From Gammaproteobacteria bacterium (GTDB taxonomy: Bacteria; Pseudomonadota; Gammaproteobacteria; Ga0077536), in contig JACKNH010000040.1 of the NCBI GenBank assembly GCA_024234975.1, positions 1-27,314 of the forward strand: DNA of 27,314 bases, read 5' to 3'. The notes below the pieces were generated by a model. The model ran no database searches. It was not told the DNA's origin and saw only the letters and a program-made list of their open reading frames with translations. Positions 8,507-16,626 of this stretch are shown piece by piece. Position numbers and translations under genes: made by a program. Each line of letters opens with the position of its first letter. Within the stretch, counting starts at the first letter, position 1.

Positions 8507-8797
8507 ATGAGCACGCGCACGCTGGATACTGCCTGGGCCGAATTGTTTGACGAATTGGCCCGGTTGGAGGAAATCCTCCCCCATCGCAAACCAGCCGGTG
8601 CGCCTGCCGCGCTGGACCCGCTCTCACCGAAAACCCTGTCTGAATTCGAGAAGCGCTTTGAGCTTGAAGAGGAAGTGCGCGAACTCGAAGAATTCATCGC
8701 CACGGCCGGCGTGCCGGAAGACGATCATTCCGCGGCGGCGCTGGCCTTTCTGCAAACCGAATTGATCCGCAAACGGTCATTGCTCGATAACCTCTGA
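8507..8797 (+). CDS. Small acidic helical protein, function unknown
   Basis: A 96-residue protein that I do not recognise. It is rich in Glu, Leu and Ala, with two predicted helical stretches: about residues 4-25, and 43-67 (FEKRFELEEEVRELEEFI), which has heptad-like spacing of Leu, Phe and Val and could form a coiled coil. A proline-rich linker (HRKPAGAPAALDP) separates them. No signal peptide or membrane segment is seen, so it should be cytoplasmic. GGGGGAG lies six bases before the ATG at 8507, clearly better supported than an upstream in-frame start at 8441. It is divergent from ppnN and 75 bases upstream of phoX, which probably has its own promoter. Confidence 0.75.
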   Translation: MSTRTLDTAWAELFDELARLEEILPHRKPAGAPAALDPLSPKTLSEFEKRFELEEEVRELEEFIATAGVPEDDHSAAALAFLQTELIRKRSLLDNL

Positions 8798-8807
8798 GTC
8801 GTAGAAT
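8780..8807 (+). promoter_or_regulatory. Putative sigma70-type promoter for phoX
   Basis: A -35-like TTGCTC at 8780-8785 and a -10-like TAGAAT at 8802-8807 are separated by 16 bases. Transcription would start near 8814, about 60 bases before the phoX ATG. The -35 box overlaps the end of the preceding small gene. No Pho-box repeat (CTGTCAT-type) was recognised here, although the downstream enzyme is normally phosphate-regulated. Judged by eye only. Confidence 0.38.
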
Positions 8808-8872
8808 CGCTGCATCCCCGCCGGCCTCCCTGGGTGAAGGCTGGGCTATCCATTGACGGTTGGAGCGAGGTC

Positions 8873-10750
8873 ATGACCCACGAACCGGTTTCCACTCTGA
8901 TTGCCCGCCGTGTGGCGCGGCGAGAATTTCTTGGTCTTGGTGCCGCGGTCGCGAGCATGCCATGGTTGGCGCCCCATGCCGCCGATGTCACCGGCAGTCT
9001 TGAATTCACTGAAGTCCCGCACGGTGCCGATGGCCACCACCACCTTCCCCCTGGCTTCACGGGGCGGCCCCTGTTGCGCTGGGGTGATGCGGTCATGCCC
9101 GGCGCACCGCATTGGCTACCCGGAAAGCCGGACGCCGATGCCCAGCAGACGCAGTTCGGCTACAACAATGACTATCTGGCATTCATTCCGCTGCCATTGG
9201 GCAGCAACAGTTCCGATCATGGCCTGCTGTGCGTCAACCACGAATACATCAGCAGTTCGATGATGTGGCCGGCGGAGATGGTTCCCGGTGGTTCCGGCTA
9301 TTCTGCGAAAGTTGTGGCAGCGGAGATGGCCGCCGTCGGTTTCTCCATCATGGAAGTCGTACGCGAGAACGGCGTCTGGCAGGCAGTACCGGGGCAATAC
9401 AGTCGCCGCCTGACGGCATCGACACCTTTTCGCATCGCCGGTCCTGCGGCCGGCCATGAACGCTTGAAGACTGCAGCCGATCCCACCGGCACCGTCGCCC
9501 TGGGATTGCTGGGGCCCTGCGCGGGCGGCAAGACACCCTGGGGCACGGTGCTCTCGTGCGAGGAGAACTTCCAGTTCTTCTTCGCCGGCAAAGCAGACGG
9601 CGTCGAATCAACCAACCATGAACGCTACAACGTCGGCAGGCTGACATTGTTTCCGTGGAACAGGCACGTTGACCGATTCGACGTCGCCAAGGCGCCAACG
9701 GAAAGCAACCGCTTCGGCTGGGTGGTCGAAATCGACCCCGCGGACCCGACCAGCACGCCGGTCAAACGGACCGCACTGGGACGGATGTGCCATGAATCAG
9801 CAACTGTCACGCTCAACCACGACAACCGGGTCGTGGTCTACCTTGGCGACGACACCAAGTTTGAGTATCTGTATCGATACGTCAGCCACGAACGCTATCG
9901 CCCCGCGATGGGCAAGGCCAACCATACTCTGCTGGACGACGGCGAACTCGCGGCGGCACGGTTCTCTGACGATGGCACACTGCAGTGGCTACCACTGGTT
10001 TTCGGCCAGGGGCCGTTGACCCCTGCCAACGGCTTTCACAGCCAGGCCGACGTTTTGATCGAAACCCGCCGCGCGGCCGACCTGCTGGGTGCGACGCCGA
10101 TGGACCGTCCGGAAGACATCGAAGTGGAGCCAGCCACCGGCCGCGTCTTCATCATGTTGACCAACAACAGTTCACGTAAGGCCGACCAACTCGATGCGGT
10201 CAATCCGCGCCCGGGTAACTGGTTCGGCCACGTCATCACGCTGGACCCACAGGCCGTGGCCGATGGCGTGGATCACGCCGCGCAGGCAATGCCATGGAAT
10301 GTGTTCCTGCTTGCTGGCGACCCGCGCAATCCCGATCATCATGCCCGCTACCCCGGGCCTGTGAGTGAGAACGGCTGGTTCGCCGCACCGGACAATTGCG
10401 CGTTCGATCCCGAAGGTCACCTGTGGATCGCCACGGATCAAGGCCTGGAATGGACCCGTACAGGAATTGCGGACGGACTATGGGTTTGCGAGATGTCAGG
10501 ACCGCAGCGCGGCCGTACCCGGCGCTTCTTCCGCGCGCCTTTTGGCGCGGAAGTCTGCGGCCCGGAGTTCACGCCGGACGGCACGACGTTGTTTCTGGCG
10601 ATTCAGCACCCCGCGACTGACGGGCTGCCGGGCACCGGTTATGCAACACCGGCGTCGCGCTGGCCGGACTTCGATCCGGCGCTGCCTGCGCGCCCGTCAG
10701 TTCTGGCTATCACCAGGGACGACGGCCGCCCGATAGGCGGCCAATCATGA
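8873..10750 (+). CDS. phoX: PhoX-family alkaline phosphatase (DUF839), Tat-exported
   Basis: A 625-residue secreted phosphatase of the PhoX family. The N-terminus has a twin-arginine signal, Arg16-Arg17 in ARREFLGLGAA, so it should fold and load metal in the cytoplasm before Tat export. Family motifs follow in order: CVNHEY, LSCEENFQFFF, GRMCHESATV, DDTKFEYLYRYVS, NPRPGNWFGHVI, DNCAFDPEGHLWIATDQG and GAEVCGPEFTPDGTTLF. In PhoX, acidic residues and a cysteine bind an iron-calcium cluster; the Cys-Glu-Glu of LSCEEN is a likely part of it. The enzyme releases phosphate from organic phosphate esters. GGAG lies seven bases before the ATG at 8873, favouring it over an upstream in-frame ATG at 8834, and only this start puts the Tat motif near the N-terminus. 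Its stop is two bases from the stop of convergent galU. Confidence 0.93.
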   Translation: MTHEPVSTLIARRVARREFLGLGAAVASMPWLAPHAADVTGSLEFTEVPHGADGHHHLPPGFTGRPLLRWGDAVMPGAPHWLPGKPDADAQQTQFGYNNDYLAFIPLPLGSNSSDHGLLCVNHEYISSSMMWPAEMVPGGSGYSAKVVAAEMAAVGFSIMEVVRENGVWQAVPGQYSRRLTASTPFRIAGPAAGHERLKTAADPTGTVALGLLGPCAGGKTPWGTVLSCEENFQFFFAGKADGVESTNHERYNVGRLTLFPWNRHVDRFDVAKAPTESNRFGWVVEIDPADPTSTPVKRTALGRMCHESATVTLNHDNRVVVYLGDDTKFEYLYRYVSHERYRPAMGKANHTLLDDGELAAARFSDDGTLQWLPLVFGQGPLTPANGFHSQADVLIETRRAADLLGATPMDRPEDIEVEPATGRVFIMLTNNSSRKADQLDAVNPRPGNWFGHVITLDPQAVADGVDHAAQAMPWNVFLLAGDPRNPDHHARYPGPVSENGWFAAPDNCAFDPEGHLWIATDQGLEWTRTGIADGLWVCEMSGPQRGRTRRFFRAPFGAEVCGPEFTPDGTTLFLAIQHPATDGLPGTGYATPASRWPDFDPALPARPSVLAITRDDGRPIGGQS

Positions 10751-10752
10751 GG

Positions 10753-11628
10753 TCAGAGTTCAAGTCCTGACAGGTATTTACGGAAGCCGTCGGCAAGTTC
10801 AGGGTGCTGCAGAGCCAATTCCACCGTTGCTTCCAGATACCCCAACTTTGACCCACAGTCGTAGCGTTTGCCCTGGAATTCATAGGCCAGCACCTGTTGT
10901 TGATCGAGCAGGGTCGCAATCGCATCCGTCAACTGGATTTCACCACCCGCGCCACGTGAGGTATTGGTGAGTATGTCCATGATCGCGCCCGGCAGTATGT
11001 AGCGCCCGACCACAGCGAGATTGGATGGCGCTTCGTCGGGTTTTGGTTTCTCGACGATAGTCTGTACTTTGCCGATCCGTTCTTCGATGGATTTCACCGC
11101 AACAATACCGTACTTGTCCGTTTCAGTCGGCGGAACCGGTTGTACCGCGACCACGCCACTGTTGTAGTGGTTGTAGACATCCACCATCTGGCGCAGGCAA
11201 CCGTGCTGGCCGCCATCGATCAAGTCATCCGCCAGCAGAACGGCAAAGGGTTCATCGCCTACTGCAGGCTTCGCACAAAGTACCGCATGGCCCAGACCCA
11301 TCGGTTGCGATTGCCGGATGAAAATGCAGGCCACGTCCGCCGGCAGGACTTCCCGGGCAATTTCCAGCATCTTCTGCTTGTTGGCCTTTTCCAATTCCGC
11401 TTCCAGCTCGTAGGCTTTGTCGAAATGATCTTCAATGGAGCGCTTGGTACGGCCGGTGACGAAAATCAGTTCTTTGATGCCTGCCTGCACAGCTTCATCA
11501 GCGGCATATTGAATCAGCGGTTTGTCGACGACAGGCAGCATCTCCTTCGGACTTGCCTTGGTCGCCGGAAGAAAGCGTGTGCCAAGTCCGGCAACGGGGA
11601 AGACGGCCTTTCGAACTGTTGTTTGCAT
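10753..11628 (-). CDS. galU: UTP-glucose-1-phosphate uridylyltransferase
   Basis: A 291-residue cytoplasmic nucleotidyltransferase that makes UDP-glucose from UTP and glucose 1-phosphate. The N-terminal signature is complete, GLGTRFLPATKASPKEMLP at residues 14-32, followed by VDKPLIQYAADEA and VEKPKPDEAPSNLAVVGRY, which are typical of GalU. Length matches the bacterial family (about 290-302). AGGA sits seven bases before the ATG at 11628. It is the last gene of the minus-strand precursor block, 22 bases after the 4,6-dehydratase gene. Its product is the substrate of the UDP-glucose dehydrogenase encoded at 15258-16565. No terminator is visible; its stop almost abuts the phoX stop. Confidence 0.96.
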   Translation of the reverse strand: MQTTVRKAVFPVAGLGTRFLPATKASPKEMLPVVDKPLIQYAADEAVQAGIKELIFVTGRTKRSIEDHFDKAYELEAELEKANKQKMLEIAREVLPADVACIFIRQSQPMGLGHAVLCAKPAVGDEPFAVLLADDLIDGGQHGCLRQMVDVYNHYNSGVVAVQPVPPTETDKYGIVAVKSIEERIGKVQTIVEKPKPDEAPSNLAVVGRYILPGAIMDILTNTSRGAGGEIQLTDAIATLLDQQQVLAYEFQGKRYDCGSKLGYLEATVELALQHPELADGFRKYLSGLEL

Positions 11629-11650
11629 AATTATTCCTGATCGAACGTTG

Positions 11651-13555
11651 TTATTTTCTTGCGTTTTCCAAAGAGACGACAGGCGCCAGAGGCGGCGCTG
11701 CCGGGATTGCGGCCGCCGGTTGAACGAACTCGGGCACCATCCGCTTCAATTGCCGCAACAAGCGATCTTCGTCCCGCATATCCAGTGCTGGCTTCAATTC
11801 ATTCACCGCGGCCAGCAACGATACGCTGTCCACCTTACGACCGCGCGACAGCATCAACTTGCTGTTGTCGGTCTTGATGCGGGCCTCGGTGGCATAGAAC
11901 AGCTCTTCGTGGAGTTTTTCACCCGGACGCAATCCGACATGAACCACACGGACTTCATCGGCACGGTCGGCAAGCGTCAGGCGAATCATCTGTTCGGCGA
12001 GATACTGAATGGGTATCGGGTCGCCCATATCGAGGACAAAGGTATCGCCATTGAAGCCGCTGGTCGCGGCTTCAATAATCAACTGGGTTGCTTCAGTAAT
12101 GGTCATGAAGAACCGTGTGACCTCCGGATGGGTGACCGTAACCGGTCCACCCGCGGCAATCTGCTGCCTGAACAACGGCACAACACTACCGGCCGAGTCG
12201 AGCACGTTGCCGAACCGGACGGTGACGAAAGCGGTTCTGGATTGCCCGTTCATGGCCTGGCAAATCTGTTCAGCTATACGCTTTGTGGCGCCCATGACGC
12301 TGGTCGGGTTCACCGCCTTATCGGTGGATATGAGGACAAACTTCTCCGCACCAGCCATCGCCGCGGCACGGGCGGTGTTCAATGTCCCGAACACGTTGTT
12401 GCCGACGGCGCTGCAAACCTGATGTTCCAGCAATGGCACATGCTTGAATGCCGCCGCGTGAAATACGAAATGTGGACGGTGCATTTGCATTGCGTTGTCA
12501 ATGGCACTGGCGTCGCTGACATCGGTCAGCATGGCCACGCATTCCAGCTGCGGATGCGACCGCGCGAGTTCCATCGTTACGCGATATAGATTGAACTCCG
12601 AGTTGTCCACCACGACCAACCGGCGCGGTCCGACACCGGCAAGCTGGCGGCAGAGTTCACTGCCAATCGAGCCACCGCCGCCCGTGACGGCGACGACTTT
12701 GCCGGCAAGTTGCTCGCGCATCCTGTGCCAGCTCAATTCAACCGGTTCGCGGCCAAGCAGGTCTTCAATTGATACCGGCCGCAGCGTCTGTGTTGTCACC
12801 TGGCCGGCGACGATGTCCTGTACGCGTGGCAACGTACGGAACGGAATACGGGTGCTTTCGCAGATACTGACCAGGTGGCGCATTTCCGCCGAAGACAATG
12901 AAGGTATCGCGATCAGGATGATATCGATCTGCAGTGCCGTCACCAGCGCAGGAATATCTTGCAATGCTCCGGCCACGCGCAGCCCATGGATCTCGCGGCC
13001 ACGCTTGCCAGGGTTGTCGTCGGCGTAGGCCACCGGCAGAAATTCGCGCGGGCGCTGGGCGAGCAGTTCGCGCACCAGTTGTTCGGCCGCCTGCCCGCAG
13101 CCGGCGATGAGAACGCGCTGGCCGCCAACGTATCCGAACCGCTGGTCCTTCAACGTACGATAAATGAAGCGATCGCCACCCAGAAGCACGAACAACAGCA
13201 TGGCATACAGCGGGAACACCGATCGCGGCACCAACTCCATCCGCGTCAGCAGGAATACCGCCAACGCGCAGGACGCGGTACCGACCGCAACGGCTTTGGC
13301 AATGCGAATGAGATCCGGCATCGATGCGAAGCGCCAGACGCCACGGTACAGGCCGAACATCCAGTAGACACAACCCTGAACCACAATGACGGCGGGCAGC
13401 ATTTCAAGCGCAGTGCGCAGGAAAGGCGCCGGTACGGTTTCGAGATTGAAACGCAACCAATATGCCGCCAGCCACGCGATGAGTGTGACCAGGAGATCAT
13501 GAATAAATGCAGCCGTGGGACTACGCAGATGACGTGGCAGTACGAAGCGCATCAT
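11651..13555 (-). CDS. Membrane-bound nucleotide-sugar 4,6-dehydratase (WbpM/PglF/CapD family)
   Basis: A 634-residue inner-membrane enzyme. Four N-terminal helices (about residues 10-110) are followed by a CoA-binding-like Rossmann module (IAGCGQAAEQL near residue 150) and then the catalytic SDR domain, with NAD motif TGGGGSIGSE near 290. The active site reads STDKAVNP then SVMGATKR, so the usual Tyr is replaced by Met near residue 420, as in the large WbpM/PglF/FlaA1-type dehydratases. These convert UDP-GlcNAc to a 4-keto-6-deoxy sugar, the first step to QuiNAc, FucNAc or bacillosamine. ATG at 13555 has GAGGT five bases upstream; the longer frame to 13618 has no support. A 201-base gap separates it from manC, suggesting an internal promoter, and 22 bases separate it from galU. 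Stereochemistry and final sugar cannot be told. Confidence 0.92.
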   Translation of the reverse strand: MMRFVLPRHLRSPTAAFIHDLLVTLIAWLAAYWLRFNLETVPAPFLRTALEMLPAVIVVQGCVYWMFGLYRGVWRFASMPDLIRIAKAVAVGTASCALAVFLLTRMELVPRSVFPLYAMLLFVLLGGDRFIYRTLKDQRFGYVGGQRVLIAGCGQAAEQLVRELLAQRPREFLPVAYADDNPGKRGREIHGLRVAGALQDIPALVTALQIDIILIAIPSLSSAEMRHLVSICESTRIPFRTLPRVQDIVAGQVTTQTLRPVSIEDLLGREPVELSWHRMREQLAGKVVAVTGGGGSIGSELCRQLAGVGPRRLVVVDNSEFNLYRVTMELARSHPQLECVAMLTDVSDASAIDNAMQMHRPHFVFHAAAFKHVPLLEHQVCSAVGNNVFGTLNTARAAAMAGAEKFVLISTDKAVNPTSVMGATKRIAEQICQAMNGQSRTAFVTVRFGNVLDSAGSVVPLFRQQIAAGGPVTVTHPEVTRFFMTITEATQLIIEAATSGFNGDTFVLDMGDPIPIQYLAEQMIRLTLADRADEVRVVHVGLRPGEKLHEELFYATEARIKTDNSKLMLSRGRKVDSVSLLAAVNELKPALDMRDEDRLLRQLKRMVPEFVQPAAAIPAAPPLAPVVSLENARK

Positions 13556-13624
13556 GCAATACCTCGTATCCTGACGGCGGCACAGCCGTGCTCGGAATCC
13601 CCCTCCAGGCGCGCCCATGCACGT

Positions 13625-13638
13625 GTTACGAATGTAAC
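13625..13638. repeat. Short inverted repeat upstream of the 4,6-dehydratase gene
   Basis: GTTAC at 13625-13629 and GTAAC at 13634-13638 are a perfect 5-bp inverted repeat around AAT-containing spacer GAAT. It lies about 70 bases upstream of the dehydratase ATG, in the only gap above 100 bases within the sugar-nucleotide block, so it could be an operator. A single short palindrome like this also occurs by chance. Confidence 0.25.
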
Positions 13639-13756
13639 TTTTGCCATCTGAGAGATTCGCAAATCCCGAAAACCTCGCGCGATCCTACTCAATGACAACG
13701 AAATTGACTACCGCAAAGCAGCAGAACTGCGCCGATATACCCTGAAAAGCGGCGTA

Positions 13757-15184
13757 TCAACCCGGGGTCTGCGACGCCTGTACGGTGACGGCGATGATTT
13801 CCAGTGCACCGCTGCCCTTGTTGGTCAGCTCGCATATTTCGCCGTAGCGCACCTCGAAGCGGTTACCAACTTCCAGTACTAGCACTTCCGCATTCCGGCG
13901 TAGCAATCCGCTGCCCGCGACCACGGTACAGTGTTGAGCGACACCGACCTCGGGCCCGGTCCATACCCTCGTTGCGGACGGGTCAATGGCAACGGCGTGC
14001 ACGTGGTGTTGTCGGCCTTGCGCCAGCGTCTGGACGCTGCCTGACAGTTCAAGCTGCCGAAGGTGCGCGCGGCTTTCTGCGCGACCGTGATGGTTCAACC
14101 AGTCCACGACCTGTTTGACCTGCTGAGAGTGACTGCGGCGGGCGACCAGAATTGCGTCATCGGTTTCAACCACGGCGATGTCCTCGCACCCGAGCATCGC
14201 CACCAGCCGAGTACGGGACATGGCCAGGCAGTTCGTTGAATCGACCGCGAAGGTGTCACCCAGCAGAACGTTGCCTGCGTGATCCTTGTCAGCCACTGAC
14301 CATACGCTTGTCCACGCACCGACATCGGACCAGCCGGCCTGCAACGGTACGACCGCACCGTGGTATGCCGTGTGGGTGGCGATCCTTTCCATCACTGCGT
14401 AGTCGATCGACTCTGACGGGCAGGCAGCGAACGATTCCGCGTCCAACGTCAGAACACCGTCTGTATCGTCACTGAGGCTGACGCATCGTTCGACGGCGTC
14501 AGCGATATCAGGGCGGAACTCACTTATCGCCTTCAGCCAGAGCGACGCACGCAGCACGAAGATGCCGCTGTTCCAATAATAGTTGCCGCTATCCAGGTAA
14601 CGTTGCGCGGTATCAACATCGGGTTTCTCGACGAAACCGACCAGTCCCAACACGTCCGCGTTAGGCGTTACCGACGCGCCGTCGGCGCGCTCCACCTCGA
14701 TATACCCGTAACCGGTCTCGGGCGCGTCCGGCACAATCCCGAGCGTTACGACGGTCGTTTCATCCGCGCGTGTGATCGCAGTCAGAACGGCGCGTCGAAA
14801 GGCCTCTGTATCAGCAATCGCATGATCCGCCGGCATCATCACCAGAACGGGATCACCATCCTCAACAGCCGCTACCGCGGCCGCAGTCAAAGCCGGTGCA
14901 GTGTTGCGTCCGCACGGCTCAAGAATCATTCGTGCCGGTGGATGTCCACTTGCGTGGAGTTGCCGTTCGCAAAGAAAGCGATGGGCCCGGTTGCAAACGA
15001 CCCAGGGAGATCCGATTCTGGTGGCAGCTGGCAGCGCATCGCGTACCAGACGGTCCGCAGTGTTCTGCAACAGTGAATCCTGGTTGAACAATGCGATGAA
15101 CTGTTTGGGATAGTCCGCTCTGGACAAAGGCCAGAGTCTCGTGCCGCCACCACCGGCGAGGATGACGGGAATCACCTGCTCCAT
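13757..15184 (-). CDS. manC: Mannose-1-phosphate guanylyltransferase with degenerate isomerase domain (ManC/AlgA family)
   Basis: A 475-residue protein with the length of bifunctional ManC/AlgA. The N-terminal transferase signature LAGGGGTRLWPLSR (residues 9-22) and YPKQF are intact, as is FVEKPD near the middle, so it should make GDP-mannose from GTP and mannose 1-phosphate. The C-terminal cupin (about 365-475) normally isomerises mannose 6-phosphate and carries a PWG motif and an HHHRAEHW metal site. Here the PWG is absent and the metal site reads GPEVGVAQHC: only the last His is kept. Isomerase activity is therefore doubtful, and another enzyme may supply mannose 6-phosphate. AAGGAG lies eight bases before the ATG at 15184, chosen over an upstream frame start at 15220. 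It follows ugd by 73 bases. No phosphomannomutase gene is in the window. Confidence 0.9.
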   Translation of the reverse strand: MEQVIPVILAGGGGTRLWPLSRADYPKQFIALFNQDSLLQNTADRLVRDALPAATRIGSPWVVCNRAHRFLCERQLHASGHPPARMILEPCGRNTAPALTAAAVAAVEDGDPVLVMMPADHAIADTEAFRRAVLTAITRADETTVVTLGIVPDAPETGYGYIEVERADGASVTPNADVLGLVGFVEKPDVDTAQRYLDSGNYYWNSGIFVLRASLWLKAISEFRPDIADAVERCVSLSDDTDGVLTLDAESFAACPSESIDYAVMERIATHTAYHGAVVPLQAGWSDVGAWTSVWSVADKDHAGNVLLGDTFAVDSTNCLAMSRTRLVAMLGCEDIAVVETDDAILVARRSHSQQVKQVVDWLNHHGRAESRAHLRQLELSGSVQTLAQGRQHHVHAVAIDPSATRVWTGPEVGVAQHCTVVAGSGLLRRNAEVLVLEVGNRFEVRYGEICELTNKGSGALEIIAVTVQASQTPG

Positions 15185-15257
15185 CGCATGCGCTCCTTGA
15201 AACTTGGGAGCACGGGCCACCTGTCGTGGTGGCCCATGCCGGAATCAGTGAATCCGA

Positions 15258-16565
15258 TCAGGGGCGCCCGACGGAATCGTAGGCAAACCCGGCGGCCCGC
15301 ATCACCGTGGGGTCGTAGACGTTTCGCAGGTCAACGAATACGTTGCCACGCATACGCGACTTCACCTCGTTCAAATCCATGCCCCGGAACGCGTTCCATT
15401 CGGTCAACAGCAGACCGGCATCGGCATCGGTGAATACGTCGAAGGCATTCTCACAATATTCAATGCCCGTCGGCAGGAGGTGCTTTGCCTCGTCCATTCC
15501 CTTTGGATCGTAAACCCGGACTCGCGCACCCTTTTCCAACAGCGCCGGCAGAATCGACAAGGCGGGAGAATCACGCATATCGTCCGTTTCCGGCTTGAAC
15601 GTCAGGCCGAGTACACCGATTGTCTTGCCGGCCTCTGACCCGCCGAGCATCTGGCGGATCTTCTTGATCATGCGCGCCTTCTGCGCAGCGTTGACTTCGA
15701 TAACGGACTCCACGATACGCGAAGGCGAACCGTGTTCCTGGGCGATACGGACCAGCGCGAGAGTATCCTTCGGAAAACACGAACCGCCGTAGCCAGGACC
15801 GGGGTGAAGAAATTTGGCTCCGATGCGTTTATCCATACCCATACCGCGCGCCACGGAATGCACGTCGGCGCCAACGGCTTCGCACAATGTCGACATTTCG
15901 TTGATGAAACTGATCTTGGTGGCCAGGAAGGCATTCGACGCATACTTGATCAATTCCGCTGATTCCAGATTGGTCACCAGAATCGGTACCTCAATGAGGT
16001 TGAGCGGTCGGTAGAGTTCCCGCAGGCGGGCTTCGGCGCGCGGATTCTCCACCCCCAATACCACACGGTCCGGACGCATGAAGTCTCCGATGGCGGCGCC
16101 TTCACGCAGGAATTCGGGGTTGGAAGCAACATCGAACTCGGCGTTGGGATTGGTTTCCCGGATTATTCTCGCCACGTTGCGCGCGGTCCCCACCGGCACC
16201 GTGGATTTGTCGACGATCACCGTGTAGTCCTCGAGGTGCGGCGCGATGTCGCGTGCGGCCTGATAGACGTAACTTAGGTCAGCGTGCCCGTCACCACGTC
16301 GTGTCGGAGTGCCTACCGCGATAAAAACGAGGTCGGCGTCACCTACGGCGCTTGCCAGTTCAGTCGTAAAACCCAGACGACCGGCGGCAACGTTGCGTGA
16401 GACCAGATCATCGAGACCGGGTTCGTAGATGGGGATCTCACCGCGGCGCAGCCGGTCAATCTTGTTCGGATCGACGTCAACACAGGTGACGTCGGCACCG
16501 AACTCGGCGAAACACGCGCCGGACACCAGCCCGACATACCCACTCCCAATCATTACGACTTTCAT
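15258..16565 (-). CDS. ugd: UDP-glucose 6-dehydrogenase
   Basis: A 435-residue cytoplasmic enzyme that oxidises UDP-glucose twice with NAD to UDP-glucuronate. The N-terminal Rossmann motif is GSGYVGLVSG (residues 7-16), and VAVGTP-like IAVGTPT follows. The catalytic cysteine is Cys263 in GPGYGGSCFPKD, next to the conserved Lys. The C-terminal UDP-binding domain contains VLGLTFKPETDDMRDSPAL. Length and motifs match the Ugd/TuaD family fully. ATG at 16565. It sits between the TviB-type dehydrogenase (61 bases) and manC (73 bases). Its substrate comes from GalU and its product can feed the UDP-glucuronate 4-epimerase of the same block, giving UDP-galacturonate. Confidence 0.96.
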   Translation of the reverse strand: MKVVMIGSGYVGLVSGACFAEFGADVTCVDVDPNKIDRLRRGEIPIYEPGLDDLVSRNVAAGRLGFTTELASAVGDADLVFIAVGTPTRRGDGHADLSYVYQAARDIAPHLEDYTVIVDKSTVPVGTARNVARIIRETNPNAEFDVASNPEFLREGAAIGDFMRPDRVVLGVENPRAEARLRELYRPLNLIEVPILVTNLESAELIKYASNAFLATKISFINEMSTLCEAVGADVHSVARGMGMDKRIGAKFLHPGPGYGGSCFPKDTLALVRIAQEHGSPSRIVESVIEVNAAQKARMIKKIRQMLGGSEAGKTIGVLGLTFKPETDDMRDSPALSILPALLEKGARVRVYDPKGMDEAKHLLPTGIEYCENAFDVFTDADAGLLLTEWNAFRGMDLNEVKSRMRGNVFVDLRNVYDPTVMRAAGFAYDSVGRP

Positions 16566-16626
16566 GTCAACGTCGTCTCACTGTCTGATATTTATTAGTG
16601 CCGCCGGCATGCCCGGGCGATGTACG

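Noticed and set aside
12959..13651. A 230-codon plus frame antisense to the 4,6-dehydratase N-terminus
   Set aside because: The minus strand has four clear membrane helices and a good ribosome site. The antisense product is Gln/Arg/His-rich and lacks structure.
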